Source of the DNA: Gaoshiqia hydrogeniformans
Lineage (GTDB): Bacteria; Bacteroidota; Bacteroidia; Bacteroidales; Prolixibacteraceae
Direction: 5' to 3'
DNA: 64,000 nucleotides
Assembly (NCBI RefSeq): GCF_049347105.1
Contig: NZ_CP186334.1
Location: 4,030,001 to 4,094,000 of the forward strand
The translations under genes were made by a program, and so were the position numbers. A model generated the notes under the pieces. It was not told the origin of the DNA. It did no database searches and saw nothing but the letters and a program-made list of their open reading frames with translations. Shown here piece after piece: positions 15,908-24,729 of this stretch (position 1 is the stretch's first letter; each line of letters starts with the position of its first letter).

Positions 15908-18706
15908 ATGAAGCAGCTTTTCAGTTTTCTGTTTTTATTGTTGTCCGTGTTTGGTGTTGCCCAGCAGCCGCACGACAGCTTACTTCCGGTTGATCAAAAG
16001 GTCAGTAAGGGTGTTTTGGAAAACGGGATGACTTATTACGTGCGGTCGAACAGTACGCCCAAAAACAGGGCCGACCTGTACCTGGTGGTCCGCGCCGGTT
16101 CAATCGATGAAGATGATGACCAGCAGGGGCTGGCCCATTTTGCCGAGCACATGGCTTTTAACGGCACAGAAAATTTTCCCAAAAATGAATTGATCAAATA
16201 CCTTGAATCCATCGGGATGGAATTTGGGCCGGAGGTAAATGCCTACACCAGTTTCGATGAAACCGTTTATATGATTAAAGTACCGCTGGACGAGGACGAA
16301 TACATCGAAAACGGCCTCCAGGTGCTGTACGACTGGGCCTGCCAGACGACCGACTCGGATGAGGAAATTGAAAAAGAACGCGGTGTGATCCATGAAGAAT
16401 GGCGTGGCGGACGCGGCGCCAACGAACGGATGATGCAGAAATGGATCCCGGTTTTGTTGCACGAAAGCCGCTATGCCGAACGGCTGCCCATCGGGAAGAT
16501 CGATATCATCGACAACTGCCCCCCGGAAGTATTACGTCGCTACCGGAGTGACTGGTACCGGCCTGATTTGCAGGCGGTCGTGGTGGTAGGCGATTTTGAT
16601 CAGGAAGAAATGGTGAAACGGGTGAAAGCTAAATTTTCGGATATTCCTGCAAAAGAAAACCCGCGAAAGAAAGAAATCTTTGCCATTCCCCGCCATGCTG
16701 AAACCCTCGTTTCGGTGGTTACCGATAAAGAAGCCAGGTATCCCGTTGCCAATATCTACTACAAACATCCTTTGAAAATAAATAAAACCCTGGCCGACTA
16801 CCGCGAAGGAATCAAGCACAGCTTATTTAACAGCATGATCAATAACCGTTTGCAGGAGTTGGCCCAATTGGCTGATCCTCCTTTTATTACTGCCGGCTCG
16901 GCTTACGAAGAGCTTTTTGGACCGGTCAGCGTATACAGTTCAGGCGTTTTATGTCAGAACGGGCAGATTGAACGTGGAATTAAAGCGGTTGTCGAAGAAA
17001 ATGAACGGGTGATGCGCTATGGTTTTACGGCTTCTGAACTCGAACGGATGAAAAATGCCTTGCTGGCTTCCATCGAAAAATCGTATAACGAGCGCGACAA
17101 GCAACGCTCGGAAGCTTATGCCGAAGAATACAAACGTAACTTTTTGATGACCGAAGAACCGATCCCGGGCATTGAAAATGAGTTTTTGTATTACCGGCAG
17201 TTTCTTCCCGGAATTACCCTGGATGAAGTAAATGCCCTGGCGAAGAAATGGATTACCGACGAAAACCGGGTGGTGGTTGTTACGGCCCCTGAAATTGAAG
17301 GTATAAAAGTCCCGTCGGAAGACGAGGTGCTGGCCATTTTGAATGAAGTTGAAAACAGCCCGCTCGACGCTTACGACGATGTGATTGCCGACAAACCGCT
17401 GATTGACCAGGAAATTGTACCCGGAGAAGTGGTTGGCAAAAAACAACTGGATGAAATCGACGCCCTGGAATGGACTCTTTCGAATGGCGCCGTGGTGGTG
17501 CTGAAAACTACCGACTTTAAAGATGACGAGGTGTTGTTTACCGCGTATAGCCTGGGCGGAAAATCACTGTACGGACAGGAATCTGATATCTCGGCCGATT
17601 TTGCAGCTACCATTGTCGCCATGAGCGGGATAAGCGGATTCGACAAAGTGACCCTGGATAAAATGATGTCGGACAAGGTTTTTTCCATTTCGCCGTACCT
17701 TCGCGATCTGACGGAGGGTTTTTCGGGCCGTTCGTCGGTGAAAGATCTGGAAACGATGATGGAAATGCTTTACCTGTACTTTACTGATTTGCGTGTCGAC
17801 CCGCAGGCATTTTCGTCTTACATGAGCCGCTATGCCGGTTTTATTGAAAACCGGGTGGCTTCTCCCGAAGATGCCTATAACGATACCCTTCAGGTGGTTT
17901 CGGTCAATTACCATCCCCGTAAGCGGCCGGTAACCAAAGAAGTCCTTCAGGAGGCCAGCTTCGGGACGATTGAAAAAATTGCCCGCGAACGCTTTGTCAA
18001 CGCCGCCGACTTCAAATTCTTCTTCGTCGGAAACATCGATCCCGAAGCTTTTAAACCCGTCGTGGAGCGGTATATCGGAGGGCTTCCTGCTTCAGACAAA
18101 CGCGAAAAATGGGTGGATATGCAGGTGAAATCGCCGGATGGCGTGGTTGAAAAAACGGTTTACCGTGGCCAGGAAGAGAAAAGTCTGAGTCATATTACTT
18201 TTCACGGCAACTTCGACTATTCCAGGGAAAACCTGGTGACCATTGATGCGCTGGGAAAAATATTATCAACCCGTTTGCTTGAAGTAATCCGCGAGGACAA
18301 AAGCAGCGTGTATTCCATCGGCGCCCGGCCTTCGGTTGAAAAAATGCCCGTTCCGAAATACAGTATGTCTATTTATTACGGAACCTCGCCCGAGAAAGTC
18401 AACGAACTGAAGGAAGATATATTCCGCGAAATTGCGGATATTGCCGGAAACGGGCCGTCGGAAGAGGATCTGCAAAAAGCAAAAGAAAAAATGCTCCGGG
18501 AGCGTGAGAACAACCTGCGCGAAAACAGTTTCTGGCTTTCGGTGATCAACAACGGATATTTGTACAAGGATGGCGATTTCAGTGATTTTTCCGGTTATGA
18601 AGAGCTGGTCAATCAGTTGACGAAGGAAAAAATCATGGAGGCCACCAAAGCCTATTTTAACTTTGAAAATTATTATCAGGTCATCCTGAAGCCGGAACAA
18701 AAATAA
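15908..18706 (+). CDS. M16 family zinc metallopeptidase (pitrilysin/insulinase type)
   Basis: 932-aa exported M16 protease. ATG 15908 gives a signal peptide (1-18, ending VAQQ); an in-frame ATG at 15827 overlaps the preceding gene and would bury it. The inverted zinc motif HFAEH is at 77-81, with the downstream acidic ligand in EKERGVIHEEW. Four half-domains are apparent, two per half, of which the second half (about 520-930) lacks the zinc motif as usual. Active M16 proteins clear peptides in the periplasm. It is a probable two-gene unit with the HAD gene. Confidence 0.95.
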   Translation: MKQLFSFLFLLLSVFGVAQQPHDSLLPVDQKVSKGVLENGMTYYVRSNSTPKNRADLYLVVRAGSIDEDDDQQGLAHFAEHMAFNGTENFPKNELIKYLESIGMEFGPEVNAYTSFDETVYMIKVPLDEDEYIENGLQVLYDWACQTTDSDEEIEKERGVIHEEWRGGRGANERMMQKWIPVLLHESRYAERLPIGKIDIIDNCPPEVLRRYRSDWYRPDLQAVVVVGDFDQEEMVKRVKAKFSDIPAKENPRKKEIFAIPRHAETLVSVVTDKEARYPVANIYYKHPLKINKTLADYREGIKHSLFNSMINNRLQELAQLADPPFITAGSAYEELFGPVSVYSSGVLCQNGQIERGIKAVVEENERVMRYGFTASELERMKNALLASIEKSYNERDKQRSEAYAEEYKRNFLMTEEPIPGIENEFLYYRQFLPGITLDEVNALAKKWITDENRVVVVTAPEIEGIKVPSEDEVLAILNEVENSPLDAYDDVIADKPLIDQEIVPGEVVGKKQLDEIDALEWTLSNGAVVVLKTTDFKDDEVLFTAYSLGGKSLYGQESDISADFAATIVAMSGISGFDKVTLDKMMSDKVFSISPYLRDLTEGFSGRSSVKDLETMMEMLYLYFTDLRVDPQAFSSYMSRYAGFIENRVASPEDAYNDTLQVVSVNYHPRKRPVTKEVLQEASFGTIEKIARERFVNAADFKFFFVGNIDPEAFKPVVERYIGGLPASDKREKWVDMQVKSPDGVVEKTVYRGQEEKSLSHITFHGNFDYSRENLVTIDALGKILSTRLLEVIREDKSSVYSIGARPSVEKMPVPKYSMSIYYGTSPEKVNELKEDIFREIADIAGNGPSEEDLQKAKEKMLRERENNLRENSFWLSVINNGYLYKDGDFSDFSGYEELVNQLTKEKIMEATKAYFNFENYYQVILKPEQK

Positions 18707-18721
18707 AACGCGACAGACCAT

Positions 18722-18777
18722 GCGGATGATTTGGATAATCGCTGATTTCAGGATCAACAGTTATCCGGATTATCCGC
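18722..18777. repeat. Imperfect inverted repeat downstream of the M16 peptidase gene
   Basis: Arms GCGGAT...GGATAA and TTATCC...ATCCGC form a long stem of about 17 positions with a few mismatches and a loop of about 22 nt. Further GGATTATCC/GTTATCC words continue to about 18791. It may act as a terminator or be an interspersed palindromic element. Confidence 0.5.
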
Positions 18778-18879
18778 TTGTAGGTTATCCTGTTTTTTCC
18801 TGTTTTAAACCAATCGTGAAAACCGGAGTCAAAGCAACCGAGTGACAAACAAGTTCATTTTTCATTTAAACAAATCAAT

Positions 18880-19314
18880 ATGAAAAAGCTTTTTTTGATA
18901 ACAGTTTTATTTCTTGGTGTATTTTCTCTGGCACAGGCGCAACGGGGTACCGGGCAACGCCCTTCTCAGTCGGGAGGCGAACGTCAGCGGATGGACCCGG
19001 CAGAACGGGTTGAACGTCAAACTCAACGGTTAAAAGAGACTTTGTCGTTAACCGATGAACAAACCGTGAAAGTGAAAGCAATTTTTACCAAGTATAGTGA
19101 AAAGCAGCGTGAAGCTTTTGAAAAAGCACGGGCATCGGGTGAAGAATTTGACCCTGAAAAAATGCGCTCGCAAATGCAGGCAACCATGGCCAGCCAGGAC
19201 AACGAAATTAAAGCCTTGCTGACTGCCGAGCAAAAAGTAAAATATGAGGCTCATATCAAAGAGCGGCAGGAGCGAATGCAAAATTTTAGAGGGGAAAGGC
19301 CGGGAAATAATTAG
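18880..19314 (+). CDS. Periplasmic Spy/CpxP-like protein (DUF4890-type)
   Basis: 144-aa small exported protein with a signal peptide (1-20, ending AQAQ) followed by an Arg/Gln-rich linker and an alpha-helical core. Two LTxxQ motifs (LTDEQ at about 57-61, LTAEQ at about 112-116) are the hallmark of Spy/CpxP-type periplasmic chaperones. The tail is Arg/Gln/Glu-rich and probably disordered. The comparison with Spy is by motif and size only. It is monocistronic, with a strong terminator downstream. Confidence 0.75.
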   Translation: MKKLFLITVLFLGVFSLAQAQRGTGQRPSQSGGERQRMDPAERVERQTQRLKETLSLTDEQTVKVKAIFTKYSEKQREAFEKARASGEEFDPEKMRSQMQATMASQDNEIKALLTAEQKVKYEAHIKERQERMQNFRGERPGNN

Positions 19315-19340
19315 AGCCTGATCGCTTTGCCCGCTAAAAG

Positions 19341-19402
19341 AGGCTGTCAGAAAAGCATTTTAATTCAGACAAAATTTGAATCTGCTTTCTGACAGCCTTT
19401 TT
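19341..19402. terminator. Intrinsic terminator between convergent genes
   Basis: A 16-17-base inverted repeat (19341-19357 and 19383-19398, AGGCTGTCAG...CTGACAGCCT) with a single-base bulge and a 25-nt loop, followed by TTTTT. It serves the plus-strand DUF4890-type gene and lies just before the stop of the convergent nucleotidyltransferase gene. Confidence 0.85.
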
Positions 19403-19404
19403 GT

Positions 19405-20139
19405 TTACGGTTCAATTTGTTTAATCAAACGGCCGGCTTCTTCCAGGTCATCATATCTGCCCAAGTCCATCCAAACCGATTCGCTATCTTCAAAGGCAAT
19501 TATTTTTTCGGTTTCGGCCAGGCGCAGGTATAAATCAATAATCGAAAATTTCCCGCTTTCAGTAACCTTATCCAGTAATTCGGGACAAATCAGGTGGATG
19601 CCGCTAAAGGCCAGTTGCCCGGAATCTTCGGTTGCTCCGGGGCGGCTGATCTTCAGTTCCCCGGTTTTTACATTTTTCCAACCTGTTAATTGACGGTTCC
19701 GGTCAAAAAGCAAATACCGGGAGCTAAGCCGGTTTCTGACTACCAGGCTGGCCAGCGCCCCCGACTCCTCGTGGGCCTGCAACAGCCGGTCGAGCTTTAA
19801 GTTGGTCAGGATGTCGACATTGATCAGCAAAACCGGCTCGTCGCCCTGCAGGAATCGTTTTGCATGTAAAATACCTCCGCCGGTATCCAGCAGGGCATCG
19901 CTTTCGTCTGAAACCGAAATCCTGATCCCGAAATTTTTATTTTGCGCCAGAAAACCGGTAATTTGTTCCGGAAAATGGTGGACATTGATCGTGATATCGC
20001 CGATCCCATACGATTTCAAATAGCTGATACATCTTTCCAGCAGGGTTTTCCCGCCAATTTCAACCAGGGCTTTGGGCCGGGTTTCGGTCAGGGGTTTCAG
20101 CCTTGTCCCAAGGCCTGCTGCAAAGATCATTGCTTTCAT
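19405..20139 (-). CDS. Sugar-1-phosphate nucleotidyltransferase (MurU/HddC-like)
   Basis: 244-aa NTP transferase that activates a sugar-1-phosphate with an NTP. The N-terminal signature is AAGLGTRLKPLTETRPKAL (about 7-25; GLGTRLKP binds the phosphates and the Lys of PKAL the substrate). VNVD (around 100-112) carries the metal-binding Asp, and a short C-terminal domain ends WMDLGRYDDLEEA. Length and pattern fit MurNAc-1-P uridylyltransferase (MurU) or heptose-1-P enzymes. The usual kinase partner (AmgK) is not adjacent, so the sugar is unresolved. Confidence 0.85.
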   Translation of the reverse strand: MKAMIFAAGLGTRLKPLTETRPKALVEIGGKTLLERCISYLKSYGIGDITINVHHFPEQITGFLAQNKNFGIRISVSDESDALLDTGGGILHAKRFLQGDEPVLLINVDILTNLKLDRLLQAHEESGALASLVVRNRLSSRYLLFDRNRQLTGWKNVKTGELKISRPGATEDSGQLAFSGIHLICPELLDKVTESGKFSIIDLYLRLAETEKIIAFEDSESVWMDLGRYDDLEEAGRLIKQIEP

Positions 20140-20271
20140 AGATGGAGTTTCGAGTTATGCGTACTGAGTTATGAGTACTGAGTACTGCCTGTTTACTGTT
20201 GACTTAACTCTAATTGCCATTGGTCATTAGTCATTAGCTGCTTCGTTCTGGTTCGCGTAACGGCGATCTGG
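20140..20271. repeat. Low-complexity intergenic word repeat
   Basis: 132-bp gap made of short repeated words (GAGTACTGAGTACTG at about 20173-20187, GTCATTAGTCATTAG at about 20223-20237, plus TTACTGTTGACTT). It resembles stretches at about 4572-4610 and 29175-29202. No coding potential seen. Confidence 0.45.
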
Positions 20272-20757
20272 TCAGGCCATGTCCTTTTGCAGACTGATCA
20301 TTTTGATGGCTGTTACCGCGGCTTCGTCTCCTTTGTTGCCCAGCTTACCTCCGGCCCTGTCAAGCGCCTGTTGTTCGTTGTCGGTTGTAAGTACGCCAAA
20401 AATGAATGGTTTGTTATACTTTATGTTCAGGTCGGTTGTCCCTTGCGTAACGCCCTGGCAAATAAAATCGAAATGACGGGTTTCGCCCTGTATGACGCAG
20501 CCAATCAGGATGATGGCATCCACTTGCGTGTATTCTGCTATAAATTGTCCGCCGAGCGGCAACTCAAATGTTCCGGGCACATGTTTAATAATGATGTCTT
20601 TTTCGCTTACGCCATGCCTGATCAGGGTGTCGAATGCGCCCTGGGCCAAAGCACCGGTAATTTCGTAGTTCCATTCGGCTACCACGATGCCCACTTTCAT
20701 GCCGGCCGCTGCTGGAACCGATTCGATGTCGTATACAGATAGATTTTTTGTTGCCAT
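20272..20757 (-). CDS. ribH: 6,7-dimethyl-8-ribityllumazine synthase
   Basis: RibH, 161 aa, condenses 5-amino-6-ribitylamino-uracil with dihydroxybutanone phosphate in riboflavin synthesis. Landmarks are VAEWNYEIT (about 27-35), the PGTFELP substrate loop (about 63-69), GCVIQGETRHFD with the catalytic His (about 88-99), and FGVLTTDNEQQALDRAGG. The start at 20757 gives a normal N-terminus; an in-frame ATG at 20817 would run back through the terminator at 20780-20806 and is rejected. It follows the TPR protein gene on the same strand. Confidence 0.96.
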   Translation of the reverse strand: MATKNLSVYDIESVPAAAGMKVGIVVAEWNYEITGALAQGAFDTLIRHGVSEKDIIIKHVPGTFELPLGGQFIAEYTQVDAIILIGCVIQGETRHFDFICQGVTQGTTDLNIKYNKPFIFGVLTTDNEQQALDRAGGKLGNKGDEAAVTAIKMISLQKDMA

Positions 20758-20773
20758 AGTTCTGTTGTTTTTG

Positions 20774-20781
20774 CAAAAATA
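20774..20781 (-). promoter_or_regulatory. Candidate -7 element for ribH
   Basis: Minus-strand TATTTTTG fits TAnnTTTG, 16 nt upstream of the ribH start and overlapping the T-run of the preceding terminator. Confidence 0.35.
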
Positions 20782-20806
20782 AAAAATCCCCTGTAAGGAG
20801 GGGATT
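20780..20806 (-). terminator. Intrinsic terminator after the TPR protein gene
   Basis: AATCCCC (20785-20791) and GGGGATT (20800-20806) form a 7-bp stem with an 8-nt loop. Read on the minus strand it is followed by T's. Confidence 0.8.
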
Positions 20807-20828
20807 CTCAATATCATTTTGAATTGGT

Positions 20829-21518
20829 TTATTTCTTTAACTGATTCTCGGTCCGGGCGATGTATTTATCAATGGTACGGGCTTCGGTTGAAGCCGGGTA
20901 GCTGGTTTTAATTTCCTGATAAGTTTTCAGCGCCTCGTCGAATTTGCCTTGCGACTCAAGTAAGTTACCGGCTTTCAGCAGGTAAACAGGTGTAACAAAT
21001 TCATTTTTGAACGAATAGGCCTTTTTGTATGCGTTTAAAGCTTTTTCGGGCTCGTTTAATTCGTAGTAAGCATCGCCTTTGGCGCCGGCGGCAACCGGGG
21101 CAAGTAACAGGTCGTCGGTTTTAAATTTGTTCAGGTAGCTGATGGCTTCTTCGTACTGGCCTAAGTGCAGGTACGAAATCCCGGTGTAATAATTAGCCAG
21201 TTTGCCGCTTTTTGTCATGCCGTAATCATCAATAATATCCAAAAATCCCAGGTAGTTACCGTCGCCGTTAATGGCCAGGTTGAACGAATCTTTCTCAAAA
21301 TATTGTTCAGCCATAAACATTTGTTCCTGCGCAGTTTTTTCTTTCGGGAAAATATAAAGCCGGGTGAAACCGAGATAACCGGCTACCACTGCTACAATAA
21401 CAGCGATCACGATGGTCAGAATTTTCTGATTGTCTTCGATAAACTGTTCGCTCCTGGTTAAGGCGATTTCAACTTCCGATAAGCTGTCTTCTTTTTTTAT
21501 GTTTTTATTCTTTGCCAT
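20829..21518 (-). CDS. Membrane-anchored tetratricopeptide repeat protein
   Basis: 229-aa protein with a cytoplasmic Lys-rich N-terminus (MAKNKNIKKED), one transmembrane helix (about 32-54) and a periplasmic TPR domain of three to four repeats (SYLHLGQYEEAISYLNKF, AYYELNEPEKALNAYKKAY, LLESQGKFDEALKTYQEI, each about 18 shown residues). The layout resembles YfgM-type ancillary proteins. Start M at 21518 is chosen; an upstream in-frame start at 21551 overlaps the promoter element at 21549-21556. The role is probably an envelope scaffold and the partner is unknown. Confidence 0.85.
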   Translation of the reverse strand: MAKNKNIKKEDSLSEVEIALTRSEQFIEDNQKILTIVIAVIVAVVAGYLGFTRLYIFPKEKTAQEQMFMAEQYFEKDSFNLAINGDGNYLGFLDIIDDYGMTKSGKLANYYTGISYLHLGQYEEAISYLNKFKTDDLLLAPVAAGAKGDAYYELNEPEKALNAYKKAYSFKNEFVTPVYLLKAGNLLESQGKFDEALKTYQEIKTSYPASTEARTIDKYIARTENQLKK

Positions 21519-21548
21519 TTTCAATAAGGTTATTCCAAATTTGTGACG

Positions 21549-21556
21549 CAAAAATA
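21549..21556 (-). promoter_or_regulatory. -7 promoter element for the TPR protein gene
   Basis: Minus-strand TATTTTTG (TAnnTTTG) lies 30 nt before the start at 21518. A TTTG at 21581-21584 sits 24 nt further upstream, slightly beyond the usual -33 spacing. Confidence 0.45.
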
Positions 21557-21672
21557 TGCTTTTTTATAAAACAATAGCCACAAAGCGCTTATAAAATTTA
21601 ATATTAATAAACACATTGTTGTTGGCAAAAAAGCTCATGAATAAATCATTCACTGTTCCCGCTTTATTTTAT

Positions 21673-21680
21673 TAGTTTTG
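21673..21680 (+). promoter_or_regulatory. -7 promoter element for recF
   Basis: TAGTTTTG fits TAnnTTTG, 21 nt before ATG 21702. It overlaps a TTG at 21678 that opens the frame, which supports the later ATG. Confidence 0.45.
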
Positions 21681-21701
21681 TCATTATTAAAGATTACATG
21701 G

Positions 21702-22820
21702 ATGTACCTTGATCGTTTATCCTTACTGAATTTCAAAAATCTGGAAGAAGTTGATCTGCAGTTTTCGCCCGATTTGAATTGTTTTATCGGCAATAATGGC
21801 GCGGGCAAAACCAACCTGATGGATGCCATTTATTACCTGTCGTTCTGTAAAAGCTTCTTAAATCCGGTTGATGGACTGAATATCAGGCACGATGAAGATT
21901 TTTTTGTGATCCAGGGAAAGTACAGCCGGTTGGAACAAGACGAGCATATTTACTGCGGGTTGAAAAGGGGACAAAAAAAACATTTTAAACGGAACAAAAA
22001 AGAATACGGCAAACTGGCCGGGCATATCGGCCTGCTGCCCCTGATTATTGTTACGCCTTCTGATTTTGATCTGATCATGGGAGGCAGCGAGGAACGCCGG
22101 AAATTTCTGGATGCCCTGATTTCGCAATACGACCAGATCTACCTCGATCAGCTGATCCGGTACAACCGGGCGCTTTTGCAGCGGAATAAACTGTTGAAAC
22201 AGTTTACTTCGGAACGCATATTCAACCTCGACAGCCTGGAGGTTTGGGACGATCAGTTGGTGCATTACGGCGACTTAATCCATCAAAAACGGGTGGAATA
22301 CATCCGGCAACTGCAACCGGTTTTTCAGCAATATTACGAGCTGATCTCTTCGGGAAAAGAGAAAATCGGGATGATTTACCAGTCGCAGTTGGATGAAGGC
22401 GATTTTTCGCTGCTTCTGAAAGAAAACCTTCAGAAAGACCGGATGATTCAATTCACATCTGTTGGAATACATAAAGATGATATTCTTTTCAATTTGGGTG
22501 AACATCCGATTAAAAAATTAGGATCGCAGGGGCAGAAAAAAACCTACCTGGTATCGCTGAAACTGGCGCAGTTCGATTTTATCAAAAACATGTCGGGGAT
22601 CACCCCGATTTTACTGCTGGATGACATTTTTGACAAACTGGATAAAAACCGGGTGGAGCAAATCGTAAAACTGGTGGCTGAAGATCATTTTGGCCAGATT
22701 TTTATCACCGACACCAACCGCGAACATTTGGACCAGATTATCGGGGAAGTTGATGCCGATTCAAAAATATTCAGGGTGAATGAAGGAACCGTAACCGAAA
22801 CAGGAAATGAGAAAAAGTAA
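21702..22820 (+). CDS. recF: DNA replication and repair protein RecF
   Basis: RecF, 372 aa, SMC-like ATPase that recognises gapped DNA and loads RecA with RecO and RecR. Walker A is GNNGAGKTN (about 30-38), the signature region is LGSQGQKKTYLVSLKLAQ (about 273-290), and Walker B is LLLDDIFDKLD (about 307-317). The start at ATG 21702 gives MYLDRLSLLNFKNL, the standard RecF N-terminus. The last bases overlap the DUF721 gene by 14 bp. recO is also in this window but in a separate operon. Confidence 0.96.
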   Translation: MYLDRLSLLNFKNLEEVDLQFSPDLNCFIGNNGAGKTNLMDAIYYLSFCKSFLNPVDGLNIRHDEDFFVIQGKYSRLEQDEHIYCGLKRGQKKHFKRNKKEYGKLAGHIGLLPLIIVTPSDFDLIMGGSEERRKFLDALISQYDQIYLDQLIRYNRALLQRNKLLKQFTSERIFNLDSLEVWDDQLVHYGDLIHQKRVEYIRQLQPVFQQYYELISSGKEKIGMIYQSQLDEGDFSLLLKENLQKDRMIQFTSVGIHKDDILFNLGEHPIKKLGSQGQKKTYLVSLKLAQFDFIKNMSGITPILLLDDIFDKLDKNRVEQIVKLVAEDHFGQIFITDTNREHLDQIIGEVDADSKIFRVNEGTVTETGNEKK

Positions 22821-23097
22821 TACCGAAAAGTTAAGTCAGGTAATCCGGAATTACATCGAAGAAAACAAACTTCAGACAAAATTATCCGAGATCGACCTGA
22901 TTGCGTCCTGGGAAGAACTCATGGGGAAAACGGTAGCTTCCTACACCGAGGAGTTACGCATCAGTCAGGGCACCTTGTTTGTAAAGACCAGTTCGCCGAT
23001 CTTGCGGAACGAACTGTTGATGATGAAGGAAGAAATCAGAAAACGGCTGAACGAAAAAGCAGGGGTGGATTTAATTCGCCAGATCGTTTTTCGTTAA
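22807..23097 (+). CDS. DUF721 / DciA-like protein
   Basis: 96-aa protein with a DUF721 domain over most of its length (about 10-94: WEELMGKTVASYTEEL, LFVKTSSPILRNELLMMKEEI, and the INEKAGV-like end). DciA-type DUF721 proteins load the replicative helicase in many bacteria, and position directly after recF is common in Bacteroidota. Overlap with recF indicates translational coupling. Helicase-loader function here is inference from the family. Confidence 0.88.
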   Translation: MRKSNTEKLSQVIRNYIEENKLQTKLSEIDLIASWEELMGKTVASYTEELRISQGTLFVKTSSPILRNELLMMKEEIRKRLNEKAGVDLIRQIVFR

Positions 23098-23517
23098 TCA
23101 AAACCGTTCAACTCGCGAAAAGAAAAAATCGCATTCTTTTACGGCATTTTCATCACTGTCTGAACCGTGAACGGCATTGTGCGTTTTCGATTCGGCAAAT
23201 AATTTACGGATGGTGCCTTCGGCTGCTTCCAGCGGGTCGGTTGCCCCGATCAGTTCGCGAAAGTCGGCTACGGCATTTTCTTTTTCCAGGATCGCGGCCA
23301 CGATGGGCGCTGAACTCATAAAATCAGTGAGATCTTCAAAAAATGGTCTCCCTTCATGTACCTGGTAAAATTCGCAAGCCTGTTCTTTTTTTAACTTGGT
23401 GTATTTCAGTGCTTTTATGACAAATCCGGCTTCGTTTATTTTTGCTAAGATCGGACCGATCAGGTTACGTTCAACGGCACCCGGTTTGATGATGGTGAGA
23501 GTTTTATTGCCACTCAT
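23098..23517 (-). CDS. ndk: Nucleoside-diphosphate kinase
   Basis: Ndk, 139 aa, transfers the gamma-phosphate of ATP to NDPs through a phospho-histidine. The active-site His is His117 in NAVHGSDS. Lys11 (IIKPG), the FYQVHEGRPFF segment and the GATDPLEAAEGTIRK loop are all present. Oddity: the nearly universal KPD of the first strand reads KPG at 11-13. It is monocistronic and converges with the recF-DUF721 operon with no gap (23097/23098). Confidence 0.95.
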   Translation of the reverse strand: MSGNKTLTIIKPGAVERNLIGPILAKINEAGFVIKALKYTKLKKEQACEFYQVHEGRPFFEDLTDFMSSAPIVAAILEKENAVADFRELIGATDPLEAAEGTIRKLFAESKTHNAVHGSDSDENAVKECDFFFSRVERF

Positions 23518-23602
23518 AAAATTAAAGTTGTTTGTTGTTAGTTAAGAATGGCGGTGAATTTAAAAAATTAATTAATGAATTATGGATTGGGGCGTAAAAT
23601 TT

Positions 23603-23610
23603 TATCTTTG
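23603..23610 (+). promoter_or_regulatory. -7 promoter element for nrnA
   Basis: TATCTTTG, a strong match to TAnnTTTG, lies 24 nt before the TTG start at 23635. This favours the TTG over the in-frame ATG at 23671. Confidence 0.5.
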
Positions 23611-23634
23611 TAACTCCTAAAAAAAAATATTGTT

Positions 23635-24669
23635 TTGAAACCATTTGATATTGAAGTTATTAATTCTTTTATGGCCAGCCTGGGCAGGCTGAACGCACCC
23701 GTTGTCATTATGCCGCATGTGAATCCCGACGGCGATGCGGTCGGATCGGCGCTGGGTTTGGCGCGGGTTTTAAAGAATGCAGGTAAACAGGTTGCTGTAA
23801 TTTCCCCAAATTATTATCCCGAATTTTATAAATGGATGGACGGCAGCAATGAAACGCTGATTTATACCGGTGTAAAGGAAAAAGCGGCTAAAATTATGAA
23901 AGAGGCCGGCATGTTGATTTGTCTCGATTTTAATCACCTTTCCCGGACAGGTGATATGAAAGAGCTGGTTGAAAATTATGCAGGCGAAAGTATCCTGATC
24001 GACCATCACCCGTATCCGCAGGATTTTACCCGTTTAATGATCTCGCATCCGGAATATTCGTCTACAGCCGAACTGGTGTTTCATGTGGTGAAGGCCTTGG
24101 GATACGGAAAATTTCTGGATAAAAAATCAGCCGAATGCCTGTTTTGCGGAATCATGACCGATACCGGCTCCTTTGATTACAATGTTTCGGATCCGCAAAC
24201 CTTTCAAACGGTGAGTGAATTACTGACTTACGGGATTGACCCGGAAGAGATTCACAGCCAGGTGTTTGATAATTATTCGGTGGACCGGATGCGATTGCTG
24301 GGCTATTGCCTCAGCCAGTGTATGGAGGTATTTCCCGAATACCATGCCGCTGTGATGTACCTGACCAAAGAAGTACAAAAACAATTTAATTTTGTTGCCG
24401 GCGACAGCGAAGGTTTTGTCAACTACCCGCTTTCGATCAAAGGAATTCATTTCAGCACCTTATTCACCGAAAAAGATGATCATGTGAAAGCCTCCTTCCG
24501 CTCAAAAGGAAAATTCGCGGTGAACGAGTTTGCCTCGGAACATTTTAACGGGGGAGGGCATCGCAATGCAGCCGGGGGCGAAGTGTATTCCACCTTGCAG
24601 GAAACATTGGATCAATACAAAAAACTTTTACCCGAGTTTAAATCAAAATTAGTTGAAACAAAATGTTGA
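23635..24669 (+). CDS. nrnA: DHH family phosphoesterase, NrnA-like (nanoRNase / pAp phosphatase)
   Basis: 344-aa bifunctional oligoribonuclease/3'-phosphoadenosine-5'-phosphate phosphatase homologue. The DHH domain has HVNPDGDAVGSALGL (about 27-41), CLDFNHL and LIDHHPY (DHH motif, about 122-128). The C-terminal DHHA1 domain carries the substrate glycine motif FNGGGHRNAAGG (about 303-314). It degrades 2-5-mer RNAs and recycles pAp. The start is TTG 23635 with a good promoter just upstream. The FKBP lipoprotein gene follows 60 bp downstream on the same strand. Confidence 0.93.
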   Translation: MKPFDIEVINSFMASLGRLNAPVVIMPHVNPDGDAVGSALGLARVLKNAGKQVAVISPNYYPEFYKWMDGSNETLIYTGVKEKAAKIMKEAGMLICLDFNHLSRTGDMKELVENYAGESILIDHHPYPQDFTRLMISHPEYSSTAELVFHVVKALGYGKFLDKKSAECLFCGIMTDTGSFDYNVSDPQTFQTVSELLTYGIDPEEIHSQVFDNYSVDRMRLLGYCLSQCMEVFPEYHAAVMYLTKEVQKQFNFVAGDSEGFVNYPLSIKGIHFSTLFTEKDDHVKASFRSKGKFAVNEFASEHFNGGGHRNAAGGEVYSTLQETLDQYKKLLPEFKSKLVETKC

Positions 24670-24729
24670 AAACAGGCCTGCTCTTTGGAGCAAGGTCAAT
24701 CATTTGAAAGAAAAATAAAATTTAACAAG

